Program-made: the position numbers and the translations under genes
Notes under the pieces: generated by a model
What the model saw: the letters and a program-made list of their open reading frames with translations, nothing else
What the model was told of the DNA's origin: nothing
Database searches by the model: none
NCBI GenBank assembly: GCA_900708905.1
Contig: CAADRB010000067.1
Coordinates: 310,001-374,000 of the forward strand
Direction: 5' to 3'
DNA from: Hymenolepis diminuta
Taxonomy: Eukaryota > Platyhelminthes > Cestoda > Cyclophyllidea > Hymenolepididae
DNA: 64,000 bases
In this document: positions 12,837 through 24,100 of the stretch, one piece after another
Position numbering within the stretch: position 1 is the stretch's first letter
Layout: every line of letters begins with the position of its first letter

Positions 12837-13549
12837 CTAAAAATATGATTTTAAAGAATATTAGGTAAATAGGGAGCTCTGTTTGTTTCTCGTTCAATAC
12901 GTCTGCTTCTGGAGGCAATAACACATAAATTGTACGGGATTTTCAAACACTCACTTAACCCTAGAGGTCAGACAATGTGGAATATGGTAGTCACAATCTT
13001 ACAAATCGCCCGGAGCTGTATACTTAAAGAGTATATAAAAACACAATGTTTTCGAATTCACTTATGTTAAGACTCGTGAAGCCCTAACCTTATTACATAT
13101 ATATTCTTGACACTATAGGTCATATCATATATTTTTAGATCTGTGTGTTGTTCCTTTGTTCCATTGGAACACGTGCAAAATTTGTATGGATAAAGTACAA
13201 TTTCTTGGGTTGCATTTCATTTTCGTGATAAATTTATTCTTTTGAAAGGATAGAAAATTAGATATTCTTAATTCCTTTGACCAAGGTATACTAAAATATT
13301 CAACACCCCGGTAAGAGTTTGCCATTTAAATTTGTCTAAAACAAATAATATTTGATAAGATTTTATTACTGAATGTATCAGTTATAATTACTGCCTTATA
13401 AAATGAGTATCTTATTACTAGACACATTTTTATCATTTTAAAGAAGAAGGATATTAAACAGAAACTCTATTGTGCAAAATTTTTAAAGATTTAAAACAAC
13501 AGTAAGAAAAGGATGCATACATATTCAATTCAAGCAGAGACTCTGTAAT

Positions 13550-13750
13550 AATCTAGCTCATCCAGAGCAGTGGTTAACGTACTAGTCTGCGAGGTCAGGG
13601 ATTTAATGCTCATCAATGCACACACACATTTAGTGGGATGGTCAACAGCGATGATTAAGTTGAGTTAGTAAAGGAACTGAGAGAGTTCGAGTTTTTCACC
13701 TGAGAGACCCGGTGGTGCCACCCTCTAACTGAAGATTAGCTTTTAAACGC
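13550..13750 (+). mobile_element. tRNA-derived SINE-like copy 2
   Basis: The + strand carries TAGCTCA at 13554, then CAGAGCAGTGGTTAACG, GTCTGCGAGGTCAGGG and ATTTAATGCTC, in the order and spacing of tRNA A box, anticodon region and B box. The B box is eroded. About 130 bases of non-tRNA body follow, including ACCTGAGAGACCCGGTGG. The GGTTAAC...GTCYGC core and a later ATGGTYAAC word are shared with the opposite-strand copy near 11.0 kb, which supports a SINE family. No target-site duplications were found by eye. Confidence 0.5.
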
Positions 13751-13894
13751 TTTGCTAATTGTGTTTGAGAAATATCACTATGAATTATTCATTTTTATTT
13801 CGGGTAAATAAAATATATGTTTGTTCTTGCATGTATTTGGTCGTACATTTTGCTTATATCATCCCAAAAATGGCTTTAAATGGGAAATTAAGCT

Positions 13895-13933
13895 TAATTA
13901 TTATCATTATTATTATTATGTAATGATAATTAA
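13895..13933. repeat. TTA-rich inverted repeat
   Basis: The left arm TTAATTATTATCATTA and the right arm TAATGATAATTAA pair with one bulge around a (TTA)n loop. A small A/T-rich palindrome of this kind is common in such genomes and may have no function. Confidence 0.6.
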
Positions 13934-14499
13934 AGTTCATTCTATTTGTACTAATCAAATCTTTTTTTAATTTAAAAAAATCGATTTTAGGATAGTAATA
14001 TTTGCTATTCATCTTAATTTATCGATAGCTCTAGAAAATTTGTATACTGATTTTAATTCAATTCAAACAAATACCTTCTACATCTGATATTTAAACATTT
14101 TTAGAAAGGAGCTTGAAGCATTTTCAAATCAGCAAAGCCGGTCAAGATATTTTTACAAAGAATTTGTAGAATTCGCAAATATTTTCTGGACTTGAAAATC
14201 AGCAGCTTATTTGATTGCATATGTATAAAACGACTTTATGACACTAATTTATGAGTGGGAGGAATATAAGTGAACTCAAGTAATGAACATTTCAGGGCCA
14301 TTTTCATAAATTTGTTAGGTTATCTACTTGATTTTTAGAGTAAAAAGGTTAAGGAAGATATTCTAAGTGAATTTCAACTTAATTATAATTTAATGCTTAC
14401 ATAGAGTGAACCCGGCTCATTGAGATCTGCTAAGTGTAACCTTTAGTTATTGCATAAATGTAAAGTTTTGCTTGGCTTTGATGTTTTGTAGCAGTGAAG

Positions 14500-14572
14500 A
14501 TGGCAGATAACGTCCTATTTTTCAGCTTGAGCAGTGAGAGATTCAAAATTGCTCCTGGCTACAATCTGGATT
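14500..14572 (+). CDS. Candidate first exon of an unrecognised gene
   Basis: A good acceptor (GATGTTTTGTAG) lies 8 bases before an ATG in fair context (GAAGATGG). The frame reads MADNVLFFSLSSERFKIAPG and then YNLD before a possible donor (GTAAAT) that leaves phase 1. Without splicing the frame stops at 14598 after 32 residues. An acceptor immediately upstream of an ATG fits either a 5' UTR intron or spliced-leader trans-splicing, which flatworms use. One possible continuation, with matching phase, starts at 19177 on the + strand. The family is unknown and a chance frame cannot be excluded. Confidence 0.3.
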
Positions 14573-14598
14573 GTAAATTTGTGATAGTGAAATCATAA

Positions 14599-17500
14599 GT
14601 GATTTCAAACCTTAACTCCTGAAAGCTTATTTAACCGTCCTCAAACACCTTTAAGCCAAAGTAACCGAAAAAATGTATAAAATATCATGAATGTTATAAG
14701 ATTAGAGAGATGGAATGAAATCCTTACTTTCACAAGCTAGTTCATCATATCTTTCTTTCTTTAACATTTTGATAGGTTTATCTCTTCGTTTCAAATAAAG
14801 CATTAATTGATCAAAATTTGAATATATAGATTCAGTATTATTTATTATATTCTTAAATATTTGAGGCAGGTCCATGAAAATTGCAAATATTCATGAATGA
14901 CGTAAAACAGACAATTTTTTTAAAAATGGTTGATTTAGTTATTTTAATTTAGAACAAATTAAGAATATCAGAGCAAATAACAAACTTTTCAATTTATAAA
15001 ATACTATATTCTATTTTGATCATTTGGAATAAAATTTGAATACTAAATTCATTATTTCACTTAAAATGACTTTTTATTATAGATTTTAACGTGTCATTCA
15101 GAAGATTCATTTTATTTTTGTGATAATAATATGCAAATAGGATGTTTATTGTACAATAATAAAACTCAGTTTACAAGTACAAGGATCTAGTAATTGAATT
15201 TCGCAGGAAACATTTTTTTTTTGAAGAAAACAGCAAACTATTTAAAATATTCTTAAAAGTCTTTAATTTAATAATAACCAACTACGTTATTGTCAAAATA
15301 TAATGTTAATTATTTATTTTTGTACAGAAATGGGCTCTATTAGTGGGAAAGCATTGATTTTAAAAGAATTTTCTATAGCAATACCATAAGATTTAAGACT
15401 TTGATAAAAATCAGTTAAGAAATGTCTTTGTTTATGATACCAAGTATATTTTAGATAAATTTCTTTTTTAGAATACCATTATAACTTGAATCTATTAAAT
15501 TTTATTTACTTTTGTAATAAATGGGACTATGGTTTCAACAAATGGTGATCCAATTAGATAAAGTAGGAAAATTCAAACAACGTCAAGCATTTTAACAGTA
15601 CTGTTTCAGATCTTGCAGGCAGAATTGCTTGTCAAACAATACATATTTATGAGTTTTGTAATTTGAATTTTCATTTTGCTGCGCCAATTGCAGTACAAAA
15701 TGAAAACAAATTTAGTTTTTTTAAAGTGGAAAAACATTCCATTTTGATTATGCTTTTTATTATTTGTAAATATTGTCTACAGTAATACAAAAATGTTACG
15801 CTTTTCAATTTTACAAAGCAAGAGAGATCAAATAACGGTATGCCCAACAAATGATAAAGGGGAGGGAATCAAAAAGATACCAAGAGCAACGTCAAGGTGT
15901 CAAAGAATCCTACTTCATTTGAATTTTAAACTCTGGTTATACAATATTCACTAGGTGGTCAGTTCACGTTCCGAAATTCAAATTTTATGATTGATTACTT
16001 AGATTGCAGCAAATTCTTGCCCTCTAAATTCATTGCGCATCGACCGGTATTATTTAATCAAGAGGGTCCAGTCTTGCCTCTTCAATTCTTTTTTCCCAAT
16101 CTTTGAGAAGGCAAATCATCCTCTCAGATATCCCACAGCTTGCAGTTTTAACACGGCAGAGATGAGATAAAATGTTTAAGCTAGCAGAGCTCCTCAAGTT
16201 GTTTTTATTCAAGGCGAACCCCTAATTAACTTGTTTATAATTTAATCATTTAATCATTAAATAGAACCTGCTTACGGCTCCAGGATTATAATGTTATCAT
16301 AAGCACAAAAAACTTATTTTAAATTACTTATAATCTTCAATCTGACACCAAGTGCAAATTGCTGGAATATTTTGTTCATATACTACTTCTCCAAACAATA
16401 GTTTTCTAAACCAACATTGTCAAAGATCTGAAATATATTGAGCAAATAAGGATTTAATGACAAATAAATCGGTAACGACGCAGATTTGCAAAGACTCTTT
16501 TTTTATCAAGATCATAAAGAATAAATCCCTAGAATATGGTGAGAATTACATATTGTTTTAAATAAGAATATCCTCTAATTTTAACTATTTTAAACAGATT
16601 TACTAATACATGAACAATTTTTATTTCCTTTATTCCAAAATGTTTGTAAAAGCTCTACTTCATATTTTCATAGTGTCTAAGGTGAATTTTGAATCAGTTG
16701 CAGATTTCAACGAATCCTTGGATGATGAATGTTACGAGCAGAGCGCCTTCCACCTTCTGTCTAACCCCAAAAATTTAAAGTAGAATATTAGCCTTAAGTT
16801 AAAAAGATTGTCATGCAGCACATATGCATGCACATTATCAGCATTTCCCTCATCTTTTGCAAATAACCTCATCTATTTCATGCCTGAAAAAGAACTTCGC
16901 GGGATTTACATTTAAGTCATGGTAGCACTAACAAACTTCCTCTTTCACCAGTGTGTATCGACCCTTTTGGTTCTATAACTGGAACGAAATGGCATGAATA
17001 GTCGGAGAAGTGAAAAATCATTCAGTGGCATTCATCGAAATTCCCCAGAGAACAATTTTGTCTCTGATATGAGAAATGCACATATCCAGTTGGGAAATAT
17101 CAGTCTATTGAATATATAAAGAAACCATTAAATTAATATATTAAAAGTGCTTTAAGACAGCAAATAGCAAATTATTGAAATTGTTTCAAGCCTCAATGAC
17201 TGCATAGCTTCATGTGTTAAATGATAAAAATTCGACTGAAATATTGTGTCAACAAATTAGAAGCGAGTCTCATTTTATCCCTAACAATTCAATATTTAAA
17301 AAATCAACTTTCGAGCTTCCTTTTTTGGTCTTCAGTTTGGTTAATTAATAAATATTATTGCAGATAATTCACATTTTAAATATAAATTGGTAACTTTAGC
17401 GGAATTCCTTTTTAAAGGCCTTACATTTGTGCAAATTTGTAATTATTTATCATAAACCTAGTCGCGTATGTACATCAAATTTGTTAAAGTAACCTTTAGT

Positions 17501-20500
17501 AAACAGTATTTAAAACTAAAGTAGTCATACACTTTGACGGAATCCATAAAACTTTTCTGACTGGTAAAACCTTTCATATTAAGTTCGCATTAAAAGGAAA
17601 CTTTAGACATGAAGGATGTAAATGGCCTTTAATAACAATACATTTGATAGGGAGAGAAATAGTGTCAATAGGAAATTTTCATCCTGAAACCAAATATTTC
17701 ACATAGATCTAGATACTTTTGCCGTAATTTATTCACAAAGTCTTCACGTCTTGAAATATTTTGTAAAAATTCTATATGATTAAAATTGAAATTTAAAATT
17801 CCAGGAAGAAAATTTGTTTACGTTTGTATAATTTTAAAAAATTATACCAAATTAATCTGAGAGTACTAAATTAAGAGGGTGGATGGTAATGTCAGTCCTG
17901 ACTATTTTGTGTACTTCACTGTTCAGGGCCATTTAAGATCTTTGTTATGAAAATTGGGTATGATCGTATAACGCCAATTTTTGGCCTTCTATACAAAATG
18001 AGCTAAGTTAATAAGATCGAACATTATAACGAAACAATAGGGTAAAAATCGCTGGAGATTGTGTGTTGAAATTTGATCTCTAGTCCAGAAAACGGATTAT
18101 GAATCTGGGAACATGAAGCATCTAGTTGCCCATTAAGTGAATGCTCTTCATCCGGATTCAGTAAATCAAATAATTTCAAAATTTTGACAATCTCTTTACT
18201 ATTCCCTATTTATCCCTTATTGAACTTTACTTACACAATTTCTGTTGGTTTACGGTAATGAAACTATAAAATTTGCCCGATTTGTTGTGGATTGCAATAT
18301 AAAATGCATTTAGGTGAATCAAAAGAGTATGAAATTGACAATGATGACGAAATCAGGACTAGCATATGGTATTTTTCATATTATTGAGTACATTTTTTGG
18401 TAGATATTAAATAAAATTAAAATAAAAGAACCTTTAATATTTCGATATGATTAGTAGCTATTCATTTCTATTACTCCTATTATCCCAACTGTCAAATGGA
18501 TAAAATATTTTATTTTTTTTGACATTCCAGTATCCTTTACATTGATTAATCAATTAAAAGATATTAGAAATATTTTAAATTGGTTTTATCTTTATCTATC
18601 TGCTTTTTACTGAGAAGATACAAAGAAATCGGGGAGATTTAATCAATCGGATCGTCAACTCTAAATATCGTTATTAATATAATCTTATCCATCAATAAGG
18701 ATGTAAAGTAAATGAATTCAAAATTGGCTTATTGTTCAGCGAACTACGCTCCTTTTGAAAATTTTACCAAACTAATTCTTTTATAATTCAAATAATAGAA
18801 GACCCTTGCTCATTTGGTTTTCATTACCTACTTCTTGCTAATCTCCTTTCCCATTTTACACTTCACTACTAGACTATTTTTTTCCCTTTATTCAGTGTTA
18901 AACTCCTGCAAAAGTTTTCTTTTATTGTTATGTGCAATAATAACAAAAAAGAAGGAAATAATAGAATTCTTAACTTAAATTAAATCTATTGATACCCTAA
19001 CAAAGTGGTATCTGTAAATACAAATACTTGCAGGAAATTAAGCTGAAAATGCGTTATCAAAGAATATTTTGAGGTTTTACAGTTTAAGATGGTCTTTTTC
19101 TCCCCTTATTAAATATGACTGAGTTATAAAGGTTATAATAACGAAATTGTTAATAAGCGCTAACCAACAATTTTAGGCCGTGATACTGTCAACCAGCCGC
19201 CTTCAGCACCAGCATTTAATCTCATTGCAATATTCAAAGAAAAAACTCGAGTTATTAAGGGACATTTTCTTCCCAAGACTGAAATCTTTGAATTACACTC
19301 TGCTCTCTCTTAGTCAAAAATTTTATGGACTTCTTGTCGACAAACGCTTCTTTATCTTTTTATTAAATGACCCAGACCTTTAGCCCAGTTGATATTTTGG
19401 TGTGCAATTGCTCAAAAATATAAAAGCTTAAAATCCGCGACATATTTTAGCTCAAACACTTAAAAATCCATTGGATACTCCCTTTGGGTTTGATATTTTC
19501 AAATAATCTTTTTTAATTTCGTACATAGTTCACTATACAGTAACGTGCGTTTGCCTGGTCGCGTACTGCCAATGAACAAATATATAATTTATTTAGTTCA
19601 TTTAAGGTTCCAGTTGTGAATATTTCTTTTACTGAATGTGGTGATATTTTGGTGCAGGGAAGTGCTTTTACTGAGCCAAAAAAACAATAATATGAAAAAC
19701 ACTGTTAGCAAAAGTGACACTTGAACTTTAAGTTAAATTGCCAGTGTTTTTAAAAACGAAAAATTGTCCAAAGCTAAACAGGAGTCTTAAAATAACTTTA
19801 ATAATTTGTCATCCAACTATTTTGCAAATATTTGACACAATTCAGGAGACATGCAAATAAGCTTATGCCTATTTCTCTTAATATTTCATTTAAATGACTT
19901 ATTTTAATTCACCAAATGAAGTAAATTAGAAAATTTGATTAAATGTTTTTTTTAAATCTATAGATGTTCATAATATGCAAAGAGTGAATGAAAATTAGCT
20001 TTTGTTGAAGAACTTGCCAAAAACACACATAGACAAAGTGGAATTACTGTTAGTTCGCAAAATGATAAAGAGCAATTACAAATATGAATACTCATAATAT
20101 TGTAAAACCAATAAAAATGTTTCATTCAAATCTCAAGTCCTCTCTTTTTATTATGAAGTCATTCTCTACATTTAGTATTACTGTTGCTGACAAGTAAGAT
20201 TATCCATTGGACCAAATTTAAAAAAGCCAATTTTCTTAAGCTAAATCTTTATTGTACGAAATTTTGCCGCAGTTTGTTAAAACAATATGATTTGAAAGTT
20301 ATGATTTTAAATATTTTCTGCCACTAGGTACCAAAAAATTTTAAAAATTGTATTTTTTCGAATGCACGTATCCTCAACATATCATGCGAAATAGAATAAT
20401 AGGAATAAATCCGCATCTACAATCACATCGGAACTAAATGCGTCAAGCCAAATTATTCCAAAAAATGAGTAGCTAATGACTGGTAACTACTAAATCTTTA

Positions 20501-21735
20501 ATTAAATTTTCCTTTGCAAAAAAATCTTCTTTGTTGAATTTAATAAGTTTAAAATTGGAAGTATCTTGGAATATTTTCTAATTCAGGGACGATCGACGGA
20601 TAATGAGTATCCTTTTTTCAAATTACACCATTTGATAACCACTTCTTTTATTGAACCACAGAGTTATTAAACTTAGATATCACTATATAGACTACTTCAA
20701 ATCGGTTAATAATGTGTATTAGCAAAACAAACTGATTTAAACTAATTTTAATAGATTCATTTTTTAACTAATTAGGAAAATGAGAAGTAGATTTTTCGCA
20801 ATATTTTGAGAGATAAACTTAGCAAAATTTACTTATTATAAATTTACAGTCAAAGCGTACTTGCTACGATAACATCCTTTGGCGAAAGTTCATTGAAATA
20901 TAATTAAGATGTGTAATCCATTAGTCATCAACAATAGGTTAACATTCAAAATGTATTCAAAATTAGTGTGGGTTCTTCGTACGTTTCAATAAAATACATC
21001 AGATATCGCTTTTTGCAACATTGTAATAAAATATTCATAACGGTAATCTATTTATTTAGGAAATTTTTTAAAGTTTCGATGATTTGCACAGCATTTATCT
21101 TTTAAAATATCATTCCATTAGCGTAGATGGAGGTGGGATTACGCACGTTTAAAAGCCATTGATTTGCACCGGTGGTTTACCAGTTAATATAGTCGTCCGT
21201 ATCCTTTCAATACCCAGTAACGACAAACTACTGTAGTAAACGGGAGTTATATAGTTCGCTTTTCTTACTAAAAAGGCTCCATGATACTACTTCTTCCCCC
21301 AAGATGGGTGCCAGAAAATTAATTCCTAAATGAAATTGTAAGGTATGATTCAAAGGTACTGGTTTGCTTACGCAAACTTCCTCTATGCGGATATTTAAAT
21401 CCTAGGATAAATTGCTAAGAACATTAAACCTTCCAATGGTTTTCTTAAAATGATTCTTCAGTAGTACTTCTAAAATTCAGAAGTACACGACAAAATAAGG
21501 GAAAGTCTGAATCAGAGAGTGAATATCCAAAATATCTGAAAAGTTTTAAACAAAAATTAATCTTAATGAAAGAAATATTTTTAATATTTCGAATATTCAA
21601 ATAAGAATAATCGAGACTCTTGCGATTCATAAGTAAAAGAAATTAGCTGAATCATTTCTTTCTGCTTTTGAATCTTAAAATATTGCCTTTTAATATTTTG
21701 AGAAAAGAATTTATAGCACAGTGATTTATCATCAC
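14599..21735. other. Mostly non-coding stretch
   Basis: AT-rich sequence without firm exons apart from the R1 repeat copy listed separately and a weak exon-like block at 19177-19383 (+). In that block two frames stay open after an acceptor (CAACAATTTTAG), one of them reading RDTVNQPPSAPAFNLIAIFK. Confidence 0.4.
15780..16080 (-). repeat. Dispersed repeat R1, copy a
   Basis: Read on the - strand, this segment aligns with the + strand at 23.8-24.1 kb. Shared blocks in order are CCCTCTTGATTAA-TAATA, GCTGCAAT, TTTGAA-TTTCGGAACGTGA, TTGACGTTGCTC, GTATCTTTTTGAT-CCCT-CCC, CATTTG and a tail ending near CTGTAGACAATA. By eye the similarity is roughly three quarters over about 280 bases. No long frame is open, so it is probably a non-autonomous element or an old LINE fragment. 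Confidence 0.7.
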
Positions 21736-21906
21736 AAGTTCTCCGCATCACAGATAACGGTTTCGAAATCCAAATCTGTACAGTGGATAATAACCGCACT
21801 GAGAGACGGTAAAACGCTAATTACTCCATTTGCCGCCTTATTCAAATCTTTTTCTAAAAGCTTTGTGCTCATTCTGTGCACATCTGTGTATAAGAAAGGC
21901 CAACAA
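21736..21906 (-). CDS. Candidate - strand exon, product not recognised
   Basis: On the - strand the acceptor GTTTTTAATTTTAG opens a frame of 56 codons that contains YTDVHRMSTKLLEKDLNKAA, then SVLPSLSAVIIHCTDLDFET, before a weak donor (GTGATG). Composition is protein-like, with charged helices and a hydrophobic strand. A slightly shorter version could start at a second acceptor (CTTATACACAG). A + strand frame over the same bases is also open but reads less like protein. It lies about 60 bases from another - strand coding-like block (21967-22124), so the two are probably exons of one gene. I recognise no domain. Confidence 0.35.
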
Positions 21907-21966
21907 CTAAAATTAAAAACCAACCCATTTATTTCCACTAGTATTTACTTAGTGGTAGGAATGTAC

Positions 21967-22124
21967 AGTAGCAATAAGAGAGTTGACAGAATGCAGATTT
22001 TCCTTCCAAGCCGCACTTGGATGCATTTCCTCAAAGCAAAATAATTGTCGGAACATGATTATTTGGCTTAATGAGCGTGGGAAGTTGTTTTCAATGCGTC
22101 TGAGAACTAGTACACCATCTTTTT
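21967..22124 (-). CDS. Candidate - strand exon, product not recognised
   Basis: After the - strand acceptor ATCAACTTTATTACAG the frame reads KDGVLVLRRIENNFPRSLSQ, then CFEEMHPSAAWKENLHSV, and stays open to a stop at 21949. A donor could be GTACAT (exon end 21967), GTCAAC just before it, or GTGCGG further in. The last would join in phase to the next exon-like block via CTTATACACAG. The frame remains open upstream of the acceptor for about ten codons. The amino-acid pattern is the most protein-like of the unassigned blocks in the left half of the window. No family is recognised; it may be part of the RhoGAP gene or of a separate gene. Confidence 0.4.
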
Positions 22125-22670
22125 CTGTAATAAAGTTGATCCACCTCCTCTCAAATCATGCTGACTTAATGCCTCTAAGTTAGGCCATGGATACTGAATC
22201 AGTTGTGCTAACGCGACTCTTTGGCCTCAATAACCGATTCTTTTCGTGGATTTACTTTGAAATTTCAAATTATACTTGTAATTTGTCATAAAATACATGA
22301 AAAGTTTCCTCAAAGGACTCTTAGACTAAAAATGGGAAGTGATTTTAATGCTTATTGCCTCTGGCAAACTGGAATTTATTAATCTTATTTTTATGGCCAG
22401 ACTCCCGAGTTGACCTTAATAATTTGATGTGGAAAGGTCGCGCTAAGGGGGGGGGGAGAGGAAGAAAGTGTATAAGTTCATTTTGAGGTCATTCAGGGTA
22501 AATTGCCGTGAGGTATCAAGGTTGCTCACGTCGCTGATTTACTTACGCCAAGAAAATATTATCTCCATTTTGCCCTATTTCCATCTAAATTATAATTTTA
22601 AAATTTATATCTTATGTTAAGGCTCATACATGATACAAATGATTTGCTAATGTGCAAAATAAATGGAAAC

Positions 22671-22818
22671 TATTTTCATCCAAGTAAATAAAGTTCGATC
22701 AAAATATTCCTCCGGAAAATCTGCCGGAGAGATTTCTAAAATTTTTTCCTTTCGCCTCTGGCAAAATAGGGTAAATATATCGGTACGAAATTTATCTAAT
22801 TTCTGTTCATTTATGGAA
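22671..22818 (-). CDS. Candidate - strand exon, product not recognised
   Basis: A strong acceptor with a branch-like CTAAC (TTTCTAACTTCCAG) precedes 22818 on the - strand. Forty-nine codons follow, with INEQKLDKFRTDIFTLFCQR and then ISPADFPEEYFDRTLFTWMK, to a weak donor (GTTTCC). The composition is amphipathic and charged. It lies upstream, in the direction of transcription, of the blocks at 22.1 and 21.9 kb. The exit phase (0) does not match the entry phase of the 22.1 kb block, so a further exon or a different donor would be needed. Confidence 0.35.
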
Positions 22819-23269
22819 CTGGAAGTTAGAAACATATAATGATATAGAGGAAAGAAGAAACCCAATAAGATCTTTAGTGGGGCAGTGATTAGTCCAACTT
22901 CGACTTCAAGATAAATTTAAATAAAATTGAAACTTATTTCGCTATCAATTTTGACAATGCGAGAGCGTCAAAAGTTTTAATTATGGGAAGAGCGATTTAA
23001 TCCTACAGGGTAAGCAGCGGAACAGGTAGAGAAGAAATGACGTCAGAGCTTTAGGAATCTGAAGTTATTTCAGTTACAGAAGCCTGGGGTGATTCATATT
23101 CTCATGAGGACTTTGTTTCACTAATATTCAAATTTAACGATTTGATTCAAGGTCATGGCTGAGATTATATCCAAGATGTGTCAAAGCTTTTTTGATGGCT
23201 TGGGCTAATTTTGTGAATAATGAATTCAATTAAAACAAACCCTTATAATTATTTATTATTTTCATCTAA

Positions 23270-23385
23270 CCGATTCCACCTCTTTACATTTTATAACTTT
23301 ACCCTTTCGCATTCTGATGTTTCCCCTTGGTTAACATTGTATTTTTGTTTTGCTATGGGTAATGATAATAAGAGTGGGGAAGGTT
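23270..23385 (+). repeat. Dispersed repeat R1, partial copy c
   Basis: The tail portion of R1 (TTTGTTTTGCTATGGGTAAT followed by AATAAGAG) resembles the matching parts of the copies at 24.05 kb (CCGTGGGTAATAATAAT) and 35.68 kb (GCTGTGGGTTATGAAA). Similarity is limited to about 100 bases, so confidence is moderate. Confidence 0.45.
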
Positions 23386-23799
23386 ATAAAGCGGGAATAT
23401 TTCATATCATATAAACAGAGAGGAGGGAACAATTTGTCGCATTTCAAAATATCACTCTTGTTTCTAGGATTCAATGTAACGACAAATGACAAATGGCCCT
23501 AAACACCAATCTGAATCAAACAATCTCGAAAAATGCAATATTTATGTTTGCGATTTTGAAAAATTATCCAAGAAATTAGATTACAAAATGCATTTTCTTT
23601 TATTAGTTTCATAATTATTTTCTCAAAGTAAGTTTTCCTGCAAATTAATTAAATTCATGTGGAATTTTTAAAGTGATTTTAATTTATTAAATAAATTATT
23701 CAAAGATGAACAGTCAATGAGATTATTTATCTGTATAAAACGTTGTAAGTTGATGAAGGACATATAGGAAAATTTTGTCTATTTAATCATTCGAAGAAA

Positions 23800-24100
23800 A
23801 AAAGAAATAAAGCTGCAAGGCAGATCCCTCTTGATTAAGTAATATGAGTCAATAGTCATCGGACATCGTAGACAAGCGTTAGCTGCAATTCAGAGGGAGA
23901 ATTTGAAGTTTGGAACGTGACTGCCTATTTAGTACATTTAGTAAAATTCGAAGAACATCTCTTTGATAACTTGACGTTGCTCAGTATCTTTCTGATCCCT
24001 TCCCTTCCACCATTCATTTGGCTTTATTTTAACCAGTTTCATCTGCTTTCAACAGCTAAGAATGGCAAAATTTTTTTGTACAACCGTGGGTAATAATAAT
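23800..24100 (+). repeat. Dispersed repeat R1, copy b
   Basis: This copy includes GCAAGGCAGATCCCTCTTGA, TTTGGAACGTGACTG, CTTGACGTTGCTC, GTATCTTTCTGATCCCTTCC and CATTTGGCTTTATTTTAACC. The first four blocks match the reverse complement of 15.8-16.1 kb. The last, with TTTCATCTGCTTTC, matches 35.6 kb. It is the most complete reference copy of the family in the window. Confidence 0.7.

Noticed and set aside
21721..22183. Two overlapping + strand open frames
   Set aside because: The - strand translations of the same bases look much more like protein and have better acceptors; the + frames are probably shadows.
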